From positions 7,200,777 through 7,264,776 of the forward strand of contig NC_051141.1 in assembly GCF_014839805.1 (NCBI RefSeq): a stretch of DNA of 64,000 bases, in the 5' to 3' direction. This stretch comes from Manduca sexta (Eukaryota; Arthropoda; Insecta; Lepidoptera; Sphingidae). Below, piece by piece: positions 1 to 12,036 of the stretch. Below the pieces are notes generated by a model. That model saw only the letters and a list, made by a program, of their open reading frames with translations. It did not search any database and had not been told where the DNA came from. The position numbers and the translations under genes are program-made. The number at the start of each line of letters is the position of its first letter. Within the stretch, counting starts at the first letter, position 1.

Positions 1-3000
1 TTTCCAGGCTATTTCTTATTACCTGCGGTTAAGCTAAGTATATAATTTTCTTAAGTTATGTTGGGTACTTAATTAATTGATCCTTGTTTTAGTTGTTAAT
101 ACTAATTAAATCGATTAGTGTGTTGAATGTATACGGTTGATGTAAATTAATATATGTTTATATCAGTATAAATGAATTCGTATTTTAATATTATATCCCA
201 CCGCTAAGTGAAAAAGTATATATTAAACATGATTTACTATTTTTACTTTCTTTAATCCATTAATGCTTTATTAAACTTAAACGTTATGTTTACAGGTATA
301 TTGTTTTTTGCCGCTACTCATATATTACTATAGAAAATAACTAATTTAGTAATTTATAATTTAATGAAATCAATTATATTACTTTCAAATACTATAATTT
401 TGAAACGATTAATATCTTGTTGAAATATTTATAATTTATCTACATAAAGTGATACAACACGAAAATTACTCAGTAAATGAAATACATTATGTATTAAATT
501 GCTGTGAATTATAAGGTCAAGCAATATAAACTGTCGTTTTAAATTCTGTAATTCCTAAAGACATTTGCAATAATCATATAATTTATTAGTTTTAACAATA
601 TGTGTTGGAATGTGTTATTATTTTCCACTAAAATGGACTGATTAATACATTTTACGCATGTATGCATCTAATGAGGCCTTTGAAATTAGTACTGTTAAAA
701 TATACTTATCGGTGAATCTAAATGCATTATTAATCCATGTTATGCCCACTTATTTTATTCCAATATGCGATAAAGCAAAATAAATAACAAATGACAAACA
801 TCTATCTACATTAAGTTTTATAATGAAAATATACATCTATGCATAAAAGGGTACTAGAGTAATGCAGTTTCATGAAAAATACATTTAAGAAACTGAATGC
901 GAAAATTACCCATGTAAACATCACAGACGATAGTTCAATTTCCGTTTAAAATATCCAATATCAAAGCACAATGAGAGAATCAAGTGAGAAAACCACAAAG
1001 ATCGTAGCGGTCGATATTATGAGCAATGTGGTGTGTTACCAACGTGATCTGCATTACGAATGCATTACACGGGTCTCGGTACTTTTCATACTAACCATAC
1101 TACTGCTACTACTAACTATACTACTGACACTTTAAGTAAAGTTGTAAAACGTACTTTAATATTAAATGAGTTAAATAATATATTATTTCAACTTATACCA
1201 ATCTATAATATATTAACGAAAGGAAATGCTAAGTATGTTGTATGTTCATTAACATAAAATTACAAAATAAACCCATTCCATTTTATGAATACACTTAGTG
1301 AGACGTCAAACTAGTTAACGACGTCACATGTTTGAATTTGTGGGTTTACCCATAGGTTTACCGTTGGTGTCATAAGACGCCTCGCCAGTCCAATACTGGT
1401 TCCCATAACAACGCACGAAACTATTACGTCAGCGAAATTTGCATAAATACGGGGATTCCATAATATGTATGAAATTAATCACGTGTGCAGTCAAATTTAA
1501 GAGAATTTAGAAATATTTGCCAAATTGATATTAAATGATATGTAAATAATGCATATGTTAGAGCCGCGCCTTGTTTGCTGCTTCTTTGGTCTAGTGGCAT
1601 TATACTTGGGCTTTGGATTCGGATTTCGAAGTTAATAGCTCCGAAGTCGTGCAAGACATGAGGATTTTCTAAAAGGATTGTCCAGAATCCCTTCGAAGAG
1701 AATTATGTAGGCATATTCATATAAAACCAAATAGTAATGTGAGTCACTCTGGCTTCTCTACAGTTAATGAAATTGCAGATAGACCAAAATAACAGCAGAA
1801 GTCTTTCAATTATTCAAGATTCATTTCTCTTTCACGACCTTATGTTAATAAAAAATATTTTAAAATATGATTCACGGAATCCAAACAGCATGATTCTAAA
1901 CAAGTTTTCCGTGGTGGAATATTTCGCACAATTTTATTTCGATACATGTCACTAATGTTTGCAATTTATCCAAACACAAAAATTTTTATTTATTCAAAAT
2001 ATATAAACTCTAATATTAATTATATACTGGTAATTAAATAAGTGCACTGGTACACTATTACGAACATACTAAGCATATAAAAATCCATGAAGATTTTAGT
2101 ATAGCCTCGTTAAATATTCCTTTGACATTCGCTTACGTGAGTAATGCATGGGTTTTTATGTTACATACGAACAGTTAAAACAGCTGTATTATGTGCGACC
2201 TTATGCGGCGAAGGAAAATACCGAACGAAAACCTCAGTACTAATTATTCCAGGGCTTATTAAGTTTAAGAATAGCCAAAACGAACCCTCGATGCCTCCTC
2301 TGAGTAAGGTAATTAGTTAAATTTTCTCATCGATACTTAATTTTATTATTCTGTAATGATATACATGAAAATACGACTAAATGACGTATAGTTGCAATTT
2401 TTTTTTAATTGGGTTGCGTATACTATATTTAAAACCAATAGGTATAGACAAGTTATTATAAACACATAATATACATCATCATACGACTGAACACGTGGGA
2501 ACCAAAAGTTCAGTAGCATTATTTTCCTATTTGTATATGTCTTCGTGTTTTCTGTTCACTTACATATTAGTCATATTTGTCGAATACGTTGCGCGAACTA
2601 AATTAATCAATTTAAATATCTGACATTAATTGCGTGACTATGAATTCATCTGTTTCGTACGCGTTCTCATGTTATAGACATTTGACATTATCGCATTGAG
2701 TAACACCTGAAATGGTAATGTCTATAAAAGTAACATGTAAATAAATAAACATTAAACATAGGGATAAAACGAGACAAAGTACGATGTTTTTGTAATTACA
2801 ATCGTTAATTTAAACTTACAAATGCTACGTGGATGTGGACACAGACACAAAATTAAATATGCAATGAAATAAATGTCCCAGTTCATAATTAGTTTACAAT
2901 TTACTACATTTCTCAGAATATTTTTAACGATTTCATAACATTTCACCACACGAAAATTTTAAGAGATGAATATTACATGAATATTACTTATTTAAAAGAA

Positions 3001-3445
3001 GTTGTGGGACCGGTGAGGGACATATAACTTGTTTAATCAAGCAAATTAGAGAAATATTTATTTTTAGAATCAACAAATCATATAATATTGTCTGCTACTA
3101 TCTAGCGGAATACAATGCAATTCGACGTTGTTTCTTATAAAGTCTCTACAAAAACGGAGCGCAGTGAGGTTTTCGTAAAAATAAACATATAAGTATACTT
3201 TTTTAGTCGAAGTGGGTTGGGTATTATTAAGGCAAATATTTTATTACTTGGAAACTAACTTGATATGCATAGTTTTTATACAAATTATATAACTTACATC
3301 GTTATTTCCATGTTAAAAGGTTATTTTTTGGCGCCAAAAGTAATTGATTACTGATTTTTACGAAGCGGTTTTTTTGTAATTACTAATAACTATGTATTTT
3401 TTATTCAAATTTAGTGCAATCATTACCAATTATATACCAAATATA
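1..3445. other. AT-rich stretch without recognised gene
   Basis: Only short chance reading frames are present. Small things seen: an imperfect run of ACT triplets around 1093-1130, and around 1585-1700 a stretch with a tRNA box A-like motif (TGGTCTAGTGGC) that may be a decayed SINE head but lacks a clear box B. Nothing else is recognised. Confidence 0.6.
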
Positions 3446-3450
3446 CCAAA

Positions 3451-3516
3451 GGCCGTACGTAGCCAAGATGCCTTTCTAGAATTGTTAACGTTAATAGAAA
3501 ACAATTAAATGTATGG
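3451..3516. repeat. dispersed repeat A, copy 1
   Basis: The segment reading CGTAGCCAAGATGCCTTTCT, followed by TTGTTAACGTT and AATAGAAAA, recurs in diverged form near 47.6 kb. The 47.6-kb copy has extra bases between the GTTAACGTT and AATAGAAAA blocks. I infer a decayed transposable element; no ends, TSD or coding capacity can be defined. A still weaker resemblance lies near 27.63 kb. Confidence 0.45.
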
Positions 3517-4479
3517 GAATGGCATATATATAAAGTTTTTTTTTGTGTATCGGACTTGATGTCAACACCCAGGGTAACCTGACAATTGGATACTGCAATC
3601 CCCAGCTTATCTACTGCAGGGCCCTGGAGAAAACTTGGGAGAGGATAGTTGGAAGGAAGGTTGGAGGAAGAATATGGAAATCTCTTAGGATGGGAGGGGG
3701 GGAGATAGCCAGGAAATGTTTCTGATTGGAACTATGAAGTATAAGCACTTAACTGTGTGCCTAGGGCCGCGACAAATACCATTAATATTTTTTTTCCATT
3801 CTTCCTAGTGAGCCATCTAAATTAAGAATCCGTATAAGGGCACTTATACTGTTTGTGTTCTTGTGATTACCAAAATCAATGACTGTTACGTGTAATGATC
3901 ATTCACTTGAGAGTGCATTATTGGAGATATTCGTTTCGATTCCAATTTGTATTTTTATATTACTTTATATAACTAGAAAACGATTGCATGTTCAAACGTA
4001 TTGATATTTTCAATTGTAATCAAGTCATCAAAATAATATATCTTTTTTTTTAATACATAGCCTTCTGTTCAAGAATGAGTCGATTACTGATGCCATTATG
4101 TCGGTTACGGGTTAAGAAAAAAACCTGTTGTTTGATGCGAAGGTGACACATATGAAATACATAATAAATAACTAATCATATAATATATTATTGTTCCTAT
4201 TAATGTGACGTCACAACATCGTGACGTTATCATCTTTGTGTTTGTCAACAACTTCATTCATGGAAATCTTAATACTATGAATTAGGTTTATAAATTTACA
4301 ATGTTAATGATGTCTCAGTAAATTTTATAAATTCGAGGTTTGAACATGAAGATGTTTAAATGTTTTCTTATTAAGGAGACTTGATTAAACGGCCTAATTA
4401 TTGTCATAACATTTTCAGATAATGGAAAATCCGAATACGTAAATAAAAAGCTATTTTAATATATATGAAGAATTTTTAA
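3517..4479. other. AT-rich stretch, nothing recognised
   Basis: There is no gene or clear repeat. A purine-rich patch with a run of G lies near 3650-3710. A single perfect CRE-type octamer TGACGTCA at 4206-4213 stands alone and is not treated as a regulatory call. Confidence 0.5.
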
Positions 4480-4630
4480 CTAGTTTTGCGCAGTTTCGAC
4501 CGCGTTAATGAATGTTCCCGGGGTATAAAGTAGCCTATAGTACTCAGGAATAATGTAATTTCTTATTGGTGAAAGAATTTTCACAAAAGGTTAAGATGTT
4601 TTGGAGTTTCATACAAAGTTTCATCCTGTC
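4480..4630 (-). mobile_element. decayed Helitron 3' part
   Basis: On the minus strand the element ends in CTAG (4480-4483 on plus) followed by T, the Helitron insertion context. Just inside is a 16-nt hairpin CGCGGTCGAAACTGCG (5-bp stem with one G-T pair). The body reads like the common lepidopteran Helitron, including the reverse complement of 'cccggggtataaagtagcc' and 'tattggtgaaag'. The 5' end cannot be located, so the upper boundary is approximate. Confidence 0.6.
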
Positions 4631-4954
4631 GTAACTTGGGATTCGGTATCCGACATTATATATGATAATAACTGAGATTAGGATAACTGAGACTCCACCG
4701 CAGCTAAAAACTGCAGGATTTTGTAAAATCTAGCATTCAGATAGATCATGTCGTAGATTAAGGACCTTGTCTCAAAACAGTGCGCTAATTATATTTTTAG
4801 AAGCTATCTATTCGAATTTATAACATATAGATAAAAAAATACACATCATGTTTCTATATGTTATCTTTACTTTAATTGTTTACATTTTTTATAACAGGGA
4901 TATTTTTCAATTAATTTCTTCATTTGTTTAATTATTATATGGCTGTAATATAAT

Positions 4955-5118
4955 GGAGATTAATAGGGAACCCTTATATTCAAATATTGAGTAGCCTATG
5001 AATTGATCCAGTACTTTACCTCCCCGTGTACGAAATTTCACCCTAATCCTTTTAGTTATTTTTGCGTTTACTTGTTACAAACATACAAACGTTTTCACAA
5101 ACTTTCGTATTGATAATT
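4955..5118 (-). mobile_element. decayed Helitron-like fragment
   Basis: The stretch reads 'ccccgtgtacgaaatttcac', 'agttatttttgcgtttact' and then repeated 'acaaacatacaaac', ending near 'ctttcgtattgataat'. This is the usual order in lepidopteran non-autonomous Helitron-like elements read from the minus strand. Neither terminus is intact and the boundaries are approximate. It may belong with the 4480-4630 fragment as one older insertion. Confidence 0.45.
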
Positions 5119-5295
5119 TTCGTAAGAGTAAGATAAAAATGAAAGAATAAATTATAATGAAAAGAATTTGTAGATAATCTTATAAAATATACATTTATAA
5201 GATTAAAAATATTAAATCAGCAATTCTACTACGGATACGATTAGTGAGTATGTACAAAAAATATGCATTCTTTCTTCTGTTTTAACTTACTACAG

Positions 5296-5470
5296 CTGGG
5301 TAACTAAACAAGTATTGGCAAGTAAAGAATTTAAATTCACGTCTAGTTAGTGATTAGTTCTCGCAGTTGAAAGAAAAACGTAAAAATAATTAATAATCAT
5401 GGATATTTCTGCCTTTAAAATTTCGTCATATTAAATTTTAAAGGCCGAAATATCTTGTTTAGTTACCCAG
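5296..5470. mobile_element. foldback MITE with interrupted left arm
   Basis: Terminal inverted repeats are CTGGGTAACTAAACAAG (5296-5312) and its exact complement (5454-5470). The right arm continues inward to 5433. Its complement continues on the left only after an 89-bp gap, at 5402-5423 (GATATTTCTGCCTTTAAAAT...; 21 of 22 bases match the right arm). The loop is 9 nt (5424-5432). The simplest reading is a snapback element whose left arm was split by an insertion at 5313-5401. No coding capacity. The superfamily cannot be set because no clear TSD is visible. Confidence 0.7.
5313..5401. other. 89-bp insertion in foldback arm
   Basis: This sequence lies between two parts of the left arm that are contiguous in the right arm. 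A G is present at both junctions (5312 and 5402), as one shared or duplicated base. The insert is AT-rich and not recognised. The opposite reading, deletion from the right arm, is less likely because the right arm pairs continuously with both left pieces. Confidence 0.55.
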
Positions 5471-5994
5471 ATTAAAGGTGAAACAAAATGTATGAAAATG
5501 GACCTTGAGGTATCGCCTTAATAAGTTTCAGATGAGCCAAATGCGTAGAAACTGTTTTAATTTGATATGATTTTCAATTTAAATTGATATGTCACAACAA
5601 TAGAAATATATCAAATTGCGAAGGTTAAGAGGAAAACGTACAGGAAACAGTGTGTAATGTGTTTTTTTCTCATATTTCTCAGGTAAAACCCGGTGAACTA
5701 ACATATTAGTATAAGAGCATACTCTTTCCTTATACTAAGTGATATTGCAGATGTAGTAGTTGATACAACATAAAGGTAATTAAATCTTCATTCCGAGGAA
5801 ATTATATGCGTAAATTTAGATATACATTATCAATTGACAGTGCATTGCTAAACGAAACCAAATATTTTTCTTCAAATAATACTTTACAATAAGTTACAAG
5901 AACCGTTGAAGTAAAATAGGAAGTGTAAGTTTAGAATAAAATAAATATTAATAAACAATAATTCCTTATTCACACCAAACTGCATGATCAAGGA

Positions 5995-6118
5995 AATAAA
6001 AAAGTTGAACCGGGATATTTTGTGATAATATTCGATATTTATGAATGATTTTTGACACAATGTTACCAGAGCAAATACGAGTATGTGGTTTCATTTATTA
6101 ACGCAACGGCAAATAGAA
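5995..6118. repeat. unnamed dispersed repeat B, copy 1
   Basis: A block of about 100 bp matches 55.79-55.92 kb on the same strand. Shared pieces include TGTGATAATATTCG (6021-6034), 'gatttttgacacaatgtta', 'aaatacgagtatgtg' and 'gtttcatttattaacgcaa'. Divergence is moderate. I do not recognise the family, and there are no terminal repeats or box A/B motifs. The homologous pair itself is visible in the sequence; the mobile-element origin is inferred. Confidence 0.6.
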
Positions 6119-6210
6119 TCTCCATAAGTAATTTGTTGCGTATTAAATATCAAGAGAGCTTGACGAAAAACTTCTCGACAGCTTACAAACTAGAGCAACA
6201 TAACCACAGC

Positions 6211-6415
6211 ATCATCATCATCAGCCATATAAAGTCCACTGCTGAACATAGATCTCCAGCAAAGATTTACAGACGGACCTGCGGACGGATGAAAGCGTGT
6301 TCCAGGGACCTTTATCAAGTCGTCTGTTCATCTTGCAGGTGGACGACCAACGCTGCGCTTGCTGGTACGTGGCCTCCGCTCGAGAACTTACGACAGCAAA
6401 TTACCTACCACCAAG
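6211..6415 (-). mobile_element. RTE-like LINE 3' end (ORF C-terminus remnant)
   Basis: Read on the minus strand, one frame gives VLERRPRTSKRSVGRPP, then a stop, then TDDLIKV. This matches the C-terminal tail of lepidopteran RTE-clade endonuclease-reverse transcriptase proteins (pattern 'VLEWRPR..KR.VGRPPTRW.DD..KVAG'). Downstream, another frame resembles the 'LGEAYVQQWT' ending, and the copy finishes in (TGA)n repeats (CATCATCATCATC on plus, 6211 onward). Internal stop and frameshift show it is dead and strongly 5'-truncated. The endonuclease and reverse transcriptase domains are absent. Confidence 0.75.
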
Positions 6416-8865
6416 TAAATTTTCACGTCGAGCAATTTTATTGTTTATTTCCTATTCTATAAAGCTCATAATTCTATTAGCTTAGTAGTAATGAACTTTG
6501 TTAAATTGAACGTAAAGTTCTTCATTACTGTATCATATCACAGGATGTAAATGAACACGTAATCTATTTGGCAAATTCAGTATTAAAGAAATTCGCAAAA
6601 CAACATCAGAAGATATGAATGACTAATATGAATATTTACGTACCAGATATCAACAAAACAGATGAATACGATCCATATACAGAAGATGTAAACTGCGTTT
6701 AACTATAATAATATGTATATTCAATAAACATCGCTTTCAACAAGTTGTACTTACATAGCAAATAAAATACTCAATGACTTTATTTAGCAAATTAATAATA
6801 AGTAGCCTAGTTATCTAAGCCGCTCAGTCAATGTAATAAGATTTGTTTCATGTTTCTTAAATTTCTTCGGTAAATATAAATAGTTTAAACAATAATGTTT
6901 TTCTGATACAACAATTATGCATTTAATACCAACAATTATTCGCACATTTCCTTGTTTCTATTAAACTGAATAGCTCATAAGGAAAGAGTTATGGTCGGGG
7001 CCTTCCCTTTTTTATTACTACTCAAATATTAGTCAACAATCAACATCACGAAGGAAGTCAAACGTCAATTTTCTGTGGAATAAAGTATGTAAATTGGCAG
7101 GTATTTCCGCATACGTCACGCAATATGTATATCATCTTGGCCAAAATGATATATAGAAAGTAATGTGGAGAGTGGTCGGGGATTTCCTTGCTAAGATTGT
7201 GGTAAAACGAGTAGCGAAACGTCACAGTGAGTCATCGTATACCGTAGACGGTCGAACATCGACAGTGTGTGACGACAAATTCGCACGATCGTGTTTCTTG
7301 ATGACAAACGTATGTTATTAATTTAGTTCTTATGGTTTGTGTGATAAAAACATCATATATGTAAAAACCCTAAATGTTTGTTAGCTAGCCGTTTAATGTA
7401 AAGACACATTTTCGTACATAATTAAGTATATAAGGATGATTATTTTTGCTCATACAATATGATTTGCATACCTCAACAGCTATTGATTAAAAATGTGTTT
7501 AGAAAATAAAAACTTTATATTTAGATAAAAACTTACTCGTAAATTTTTGATAAAAGCGTCATAGTTCCAATATATTATGTCTTTATTTGAAATATGTGAA
7601 AGTATTATGTATAATGCTCATAAGAAATTTATACTTTATATATACTACGGAGCCTATTTATCTTAACTTTTACGAAGCGCACAGGGTTGGTTTTGAGTTG
7701 CAGTTTTTTATAACGTTTTGTTTTGTGACGCATACCAATTAAATTTATAGATTTTTGTATCATCCATTAAAATATGTATAATTATGAATTTATACTAAAA
7801 ATCAAATTAAAAGAATGAACAATTTTATTCCAACAGGTGCATATTATTGTCCTCGTTTGCATCAATGACCTGACGTACCTTAAAGGATATAATAATATTT
7901 TTACCTGTGTCATATTAATGAAGGCCATCATAATAGTCAACCGAAAAAAATCTTCTAACACTTAATAAGGAAAATTATATTGGAAACATTCATAAAACGC
8001 ACGTTTTTATGACATCAACTATAACCAGTGCAACAGGTTTCTAAATCTCAAGCTAAAAAATGACACAAAACGTGCATGTTTTGTGATAAAAGTTTCTTAA
8101 TCAAATCTAATAAACTCACGGTATTTCTAAGTATTTCTATTAATTATAATTGTCGTAATTAATACCTCTGACGGTACTTTAATACCTAAATTAATGTGCA
8201 ATTAAATCATTGTGTGTGAGTCAGCTAGGTCAATGGTATACTAACCGACGTTCGCAATGTTCTAATCGTCTAAGGTTTTGCTTTTTTTGAGATAGAATAT
8301 TGTATTACCGTAACACCTCGCCATTCCGTGGTAAAAACTGATCTTTTTACAGAGAATGTTAAATATAAAACTATAAAGCCAAAGAGGCGCATCCAAAGCA
8401 TTGTTATGTTCCTTATCAGGTGATATTTTTATATATTTTTACCCCAAGAATTTTACTGAGGATAACCAATCCTGTCTGTTGCTACTGTCTATCGTCAGGT
8501 CTCAAGTATTTTTTTTATTAATATAATCGCTACTATAAAGTGTGACAGTCCAATGTTCCAATTATTTACCTAGTTTTCTAAAGAAATCGGTTTGTATAAG
8601 TAACCATTACTACATTATGAAGATGAAACAAATCTATGAAAAAAAAAATTTACGATAGCTATATTATGTGATAAGTTAATTATTGGGAATAGCCGTAAGC
8701 CGTTATGAAAGTAAAATTTACAAATGTAATAAAAAAAAATATTAGCATGGGAGTTCCTGGCGGCTGTTACCTCGGATTGGTCATTACACCTGCATGGAGT
8801 GCAACCTCGGTTGTGTGAAAATAACTGCGACTTATTCTCGTAAAATGATTTCTGATGATTAATGG
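6416..8865. other. AT-rich stretch without recognised gene
   Basis: No gene or clear repeat. The segment 7195-7305 is less AT-rich and CpG-richer than its surroundings and is followed by a possible splice donor (AAAC then GTATGT). It could be a non-coding first exon, but this is speculation with no reading frame to support it. A weak inverted repeat CACAAAAC/GTTTTGTG lies near 8064-8085. Confidence 0.4.
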
Positions 8866-8867
8866 TA

Positions 8868-8962
8868 CAGATCATCTACAAGAGACGACCTTCTAAAGGT
8901 CGCAAGAACTCGTTGGATGCAGCATGTCGCAGGAAACCTACGAGCTGTGCGACAAAGCTTAT
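8868..8962 (+). mobile_element. RTE-like LINE C-terminal remnant
   Basis: The plus strand reads RRPSK in one frame and then, after a frameshift, KVARTRWMQHVAGN. This matches the 'GRPSKRW.DDL.KVAGTRWMQ' segment near the C-terminus of lepidopteran RTE-clade reverse transcriptase ORFs. The part after RRPSK that would carry 'RW.DDL' is missing, so the copy is internally deleted as well as truncated. No (TGA)n tail is seen. It lies in the opposite orientation to the similar remnant at 6.2-6.4 kb. Confidence 0.55.
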
Positions 8963-10620
8963 CTTGTGTCTTTTGCGTGTTGAAGAAAACACTAAAAGTA
9001 AAATTCTACGAAGACATTCTCGTCAAACAGGTACGATTCTAACACATATTACGGAAATACAAGACAATTAATGATACGTGTTTTGAAAATAATTAAACGT
9101 TTCTTTTGTTATTACCTTTTGCATTCTTTTAGTTTATGCAGTACTAGTTTATGCATATTGAATGTTTGTATAAAATTAACTTAATAAAGAAAGTGAAAAT
9201 TTAATTATATTGCCTTAAAAAAAAAGTATAATATAATAAATTTATTCAAAACAATGAGCTGTTCGTAATATTGGTTTAATATCGACATAAGCAAATTCAG
9301 TATAATAATTTATTTTCAAAGTCATATTATTGTTATGAGTCGGTATACTTTTATTTATATTATACTTAATAAGTGTGTCAATTGGATCATTATTCGTTTT
9401 TTTTTTAATATAGCAGTCAAATGTCAAGACCATTTAAGTTTAACCACTAAATTTCTATCGTCAGAAGGAAGTGTTTGAAAAATATTATAATAATGTAAGT
9501 GGCGTAGTATAGTTTAATTTATTATGCACTTATATCTATCTATACATATCATAAATTTAAATCTTAGATTTTCCGTGTTTATTAAACTTTTATGGAATAA
9601 TATACTGCAAGTCGAGAGGCATAGTAATAACTTAAAACAACTTTTCAATCCATTTTTTTCCCAAATGTTCGTTGGCATGTAATACTTAAACCAACTAAAA
9701 CGCTAAAACTACAAATCCAAAAGTACAGTGACTGACAAATAATCTGTATTTTACCATAGGCTAAGTCGAGGACAGGCGGACATACAGGAAATACGTCAAT
9801 TCCGTGTTACGTGGAGGTTTATCGACAGGGGTATAATAGCTTGAAATACACCGAAATCCTCGCAGACGATATTATGGGCCCAGCTAGTATTAAATAATTA
9901 TGTCTTAAGTTACGACATAGACAATCTGCAGTTTGGGACAGCGCAGAAATTCGCCTAATATGGCGCCTGGCTTGTTTATGTCTTTTACTGAAAATATGTA
10001 GTTATCTGCGCCGGATAGTAAAGAAACATGGTCACATAAAATAAAAATAATTGCGATAATTTTTTATATTTATTAATTAGAATTAAGTTTTATAAATGGC
10101 TCGGTTAAACCGGGATAGTAAAAGTCATTGCACAAAAAAACTTACATGAAGCGCCATTTTGTTACTAGATTCGGATAAGGACCAACATTTTTAGACCCTC
10201 GCTATCTTTTCCTAGTTTTTATTCCTTCTTTTTAAGAATAAAAATATGGATAAAAACATGTATAATATTTATAAGTCAATTAAATCTATGAATTATGAAG
10301 TGTTCAGAAATAAATTAAATGATCAACAGTTGATTTACAAAGTGACCATTCCTTGCAATGGTACAGAGGAGACGGTTAATTGAAAACATTTCATTTTTTC
10401 AGTAGTCTCAAATGTTTATATTCTATGAAACTAGATCTAACATTATGGCAACCATATTTTTTATTTTTATAAAACTCAGATACTTTCATTGACCATTTTC
10501 ACTTCAAATTTTGTTTTGTTCTATGATGACGAAAGCACCAAATGATGCCATAGATACGGCTCAAGACGTAATGACCTTTGCTTTGCAATAAAAAAGATGT
10601 AAAGTGACAGTTTTTTTAGT
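8963..10620. other. AT-rich stretch, nothing recognised
   Basis: No gene and no repeat that I can place. Homopolymer A and T runs occur (for example around 9219 and 9398). Confidence 0.5.
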
Positions 10621-10647
10621 TCTCTCTCTCTCTCTCTCTCTCTCTCT
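10621..10647 (+). repeat. (TC)n microsatellite
   Basis: Thirteen uninterrupted TC units plus a final T. It is the only long perfect dinucleotide run in the window and a likely length polymorphism. Confidence 0.97.
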
Positions 10648-11196
10648 TTGAAAGTGACTTGTGACGCACTTATTGTAATATTGACAAATTGATAAATGAC
10701 GGTGTCTTAGTTTTTTAAATAAATAGTAAGATGGATCAAAGAACTATTTCATTCAACCATATGTATGACGTCATCAAGCATTTTTCGGTTTTTAATCTTT
10801 TTCTTCGAAATTATTTGATAAAAAAATATAAAAAAATCATAATAAAACTCAAAGTAAAAAAATTAAGAAACGATATTTTTGTTTTAGGCACTTTTCATTT
10901 TGAAATATTGTTAAAAAGCTTAAAAAAAGTACGTGGTTTTTCTCTAGAAACATTTTTTTAATTCTTTCTGATTATTTTTTATAAATTTAAAGTTTTATTA
11001 AATGTTGATTTTTGTCAACAAATAATAATAGTTATAATTTCATTGCTTTTCAATAAAACTATTACCAGCGCCCCGCATTTACCTATGCGTATATTAAAAA
11101 TATATTATGAATACTCTTAGAAATTCGTGCGGCGTTCTATCCAAACGATTGCCTTAACTTTTTAAATGATAGGTGCTATTGATTCTCAAGTTAAGT
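10648..11196. other. AT-rich stretch; a 76-codon frame of doubtful status
   Basis: A reading frame at 10731-10961 on the plus strand is very rich in K, I, F and L, as expected of a chance frame in AT-rich DNA. It matches no family I know, and no promoter context is evident. I do not call it a gene. Confidence 0.45.
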
Positions 11197-11271
11197 TATG
11201 AGGAAATTGCTTTTGAATATAGTTATATATGAGGAGTTCCTCAAGTTATATTGAAATGCAATTTCCTCATA
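11197..11271. repeat. 75-nt hairpin, miRNA-precursor-sized
   Basis: Arms at 11197-11221 (TATGAGGAAATTGCTTTTGA...) and 11247-11271 pair over 25 bp with two mismatches. The 25-nt loop contains its own short palindrome TGAGGAGTTCCTCA. It could be a miniature foldback remnant or a pre-miRNA-like stem-loop. The sequence alone cannot separate these. Confidence 0.6.
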
Positions 11272-11550
11272 TATACATTTCATGTATTTTAATAGCTTTC
11301 TCTATATTATCTCCTTTTTAAATTAAAGTATGCGGCTCGTTTTGGTCTAAAGAAATTCCCTTAAATCCCTACCGGTTGAGTCGAGGGACTCTAGGTATAA
11401 ACATTTAACTTGATTTTAAATATGCGTTTCAAATTAGAAATATATCAGAAAGTTATTGTTGAATTAATTTCATGATTAATTAAGTAGTCTACAAAAATTT
11501 CTAAATAAATGATAATAAAAAAGGAAGTCAAGCTAAAGAAGTTATTAATA

Positions 11551-11990
11551 TCTATATATATAAAAATGAATTGCTGTTCGTTAGTCTCGCTAAAACTCGA
11601 GAACGGCTGAACGGATTTATCTTATCTTGGTCTTGAATTATTCGTGGAGGTCAAGGGAAGGTTTAAAAGTTGAGAAAAATTCGAATAATTGCCGGGAAAA
11701 TCCTCAAAACAGCATTTGTCTATTTCCCATACAAACGTTTTCTAACTAATACGTAGAGTCAATTTGAGCTTTATTGCTATTGTATAAAGTTCACTGTTGT
11801 CTAAGCAATGTAGGTTTGTTCCTAACATCAAAGCAGTGTGCGTTGGAGCACAGAATATAATAATGTAATGTCGCGTTCTGAAACTCAACAAAAGTGATAT
11901 CGCGGACCCGACTAAATTGAACAGTCACAAAATTTAATATATCATTAGTTATTTGGTTGGCTTCACGATATTATTTTTTGTTTTACTTTA
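11551..11990 (+). mobile_element. Helitron 5' end, 3' end missing
   Basis: It begins with TCTATATATATAAAAATG after an A (11550), followed by 'aattgctgttcgttagtctc' and 'gctaaaactcgagaacggctg'. This is a characteristic 5' start of a lepidopteran non-autonomous Helitron family. No hairpin plus CTRR terminus for this family is found before the next Helitron begins at 12037. The copy therefore seems 3'-truncated or decayed, and the right boundary is approximate. Confidence 0.65.
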
Positions 11991-12036
11991 AAATGCATGT
12001 TTTCGTTATGGACAATTTTTGAGCTACTTTTGCATA

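Noticed and set aside
6052..6462. 136-codon plus-strand frame, the longest in the window
   Set aside because: It spans the end of dispersed repeat B and the antisense of the RTE remnant. The frame is antisense to a decayed LINE, not a gene.
7195..7316. Possible non-coding first exon with GTATGT donor
   Set aside because: No TATA or well-placed initiator/downstream element pair, and no acceptor or frame to connect to.
4206..10773. Perfect CRE octamers TGACGTCA at 4206-4213 and 10766-10773
   Set aside because: Isolated single sites without a gene or clustering. Two occurrences in 64 kb do not require function.
10731..10961. 76-codon frame on plus
   Set aside because: Composition is dominated by K, I, F and L as expected by chance in AT-rich DNA, and no family is recognised.
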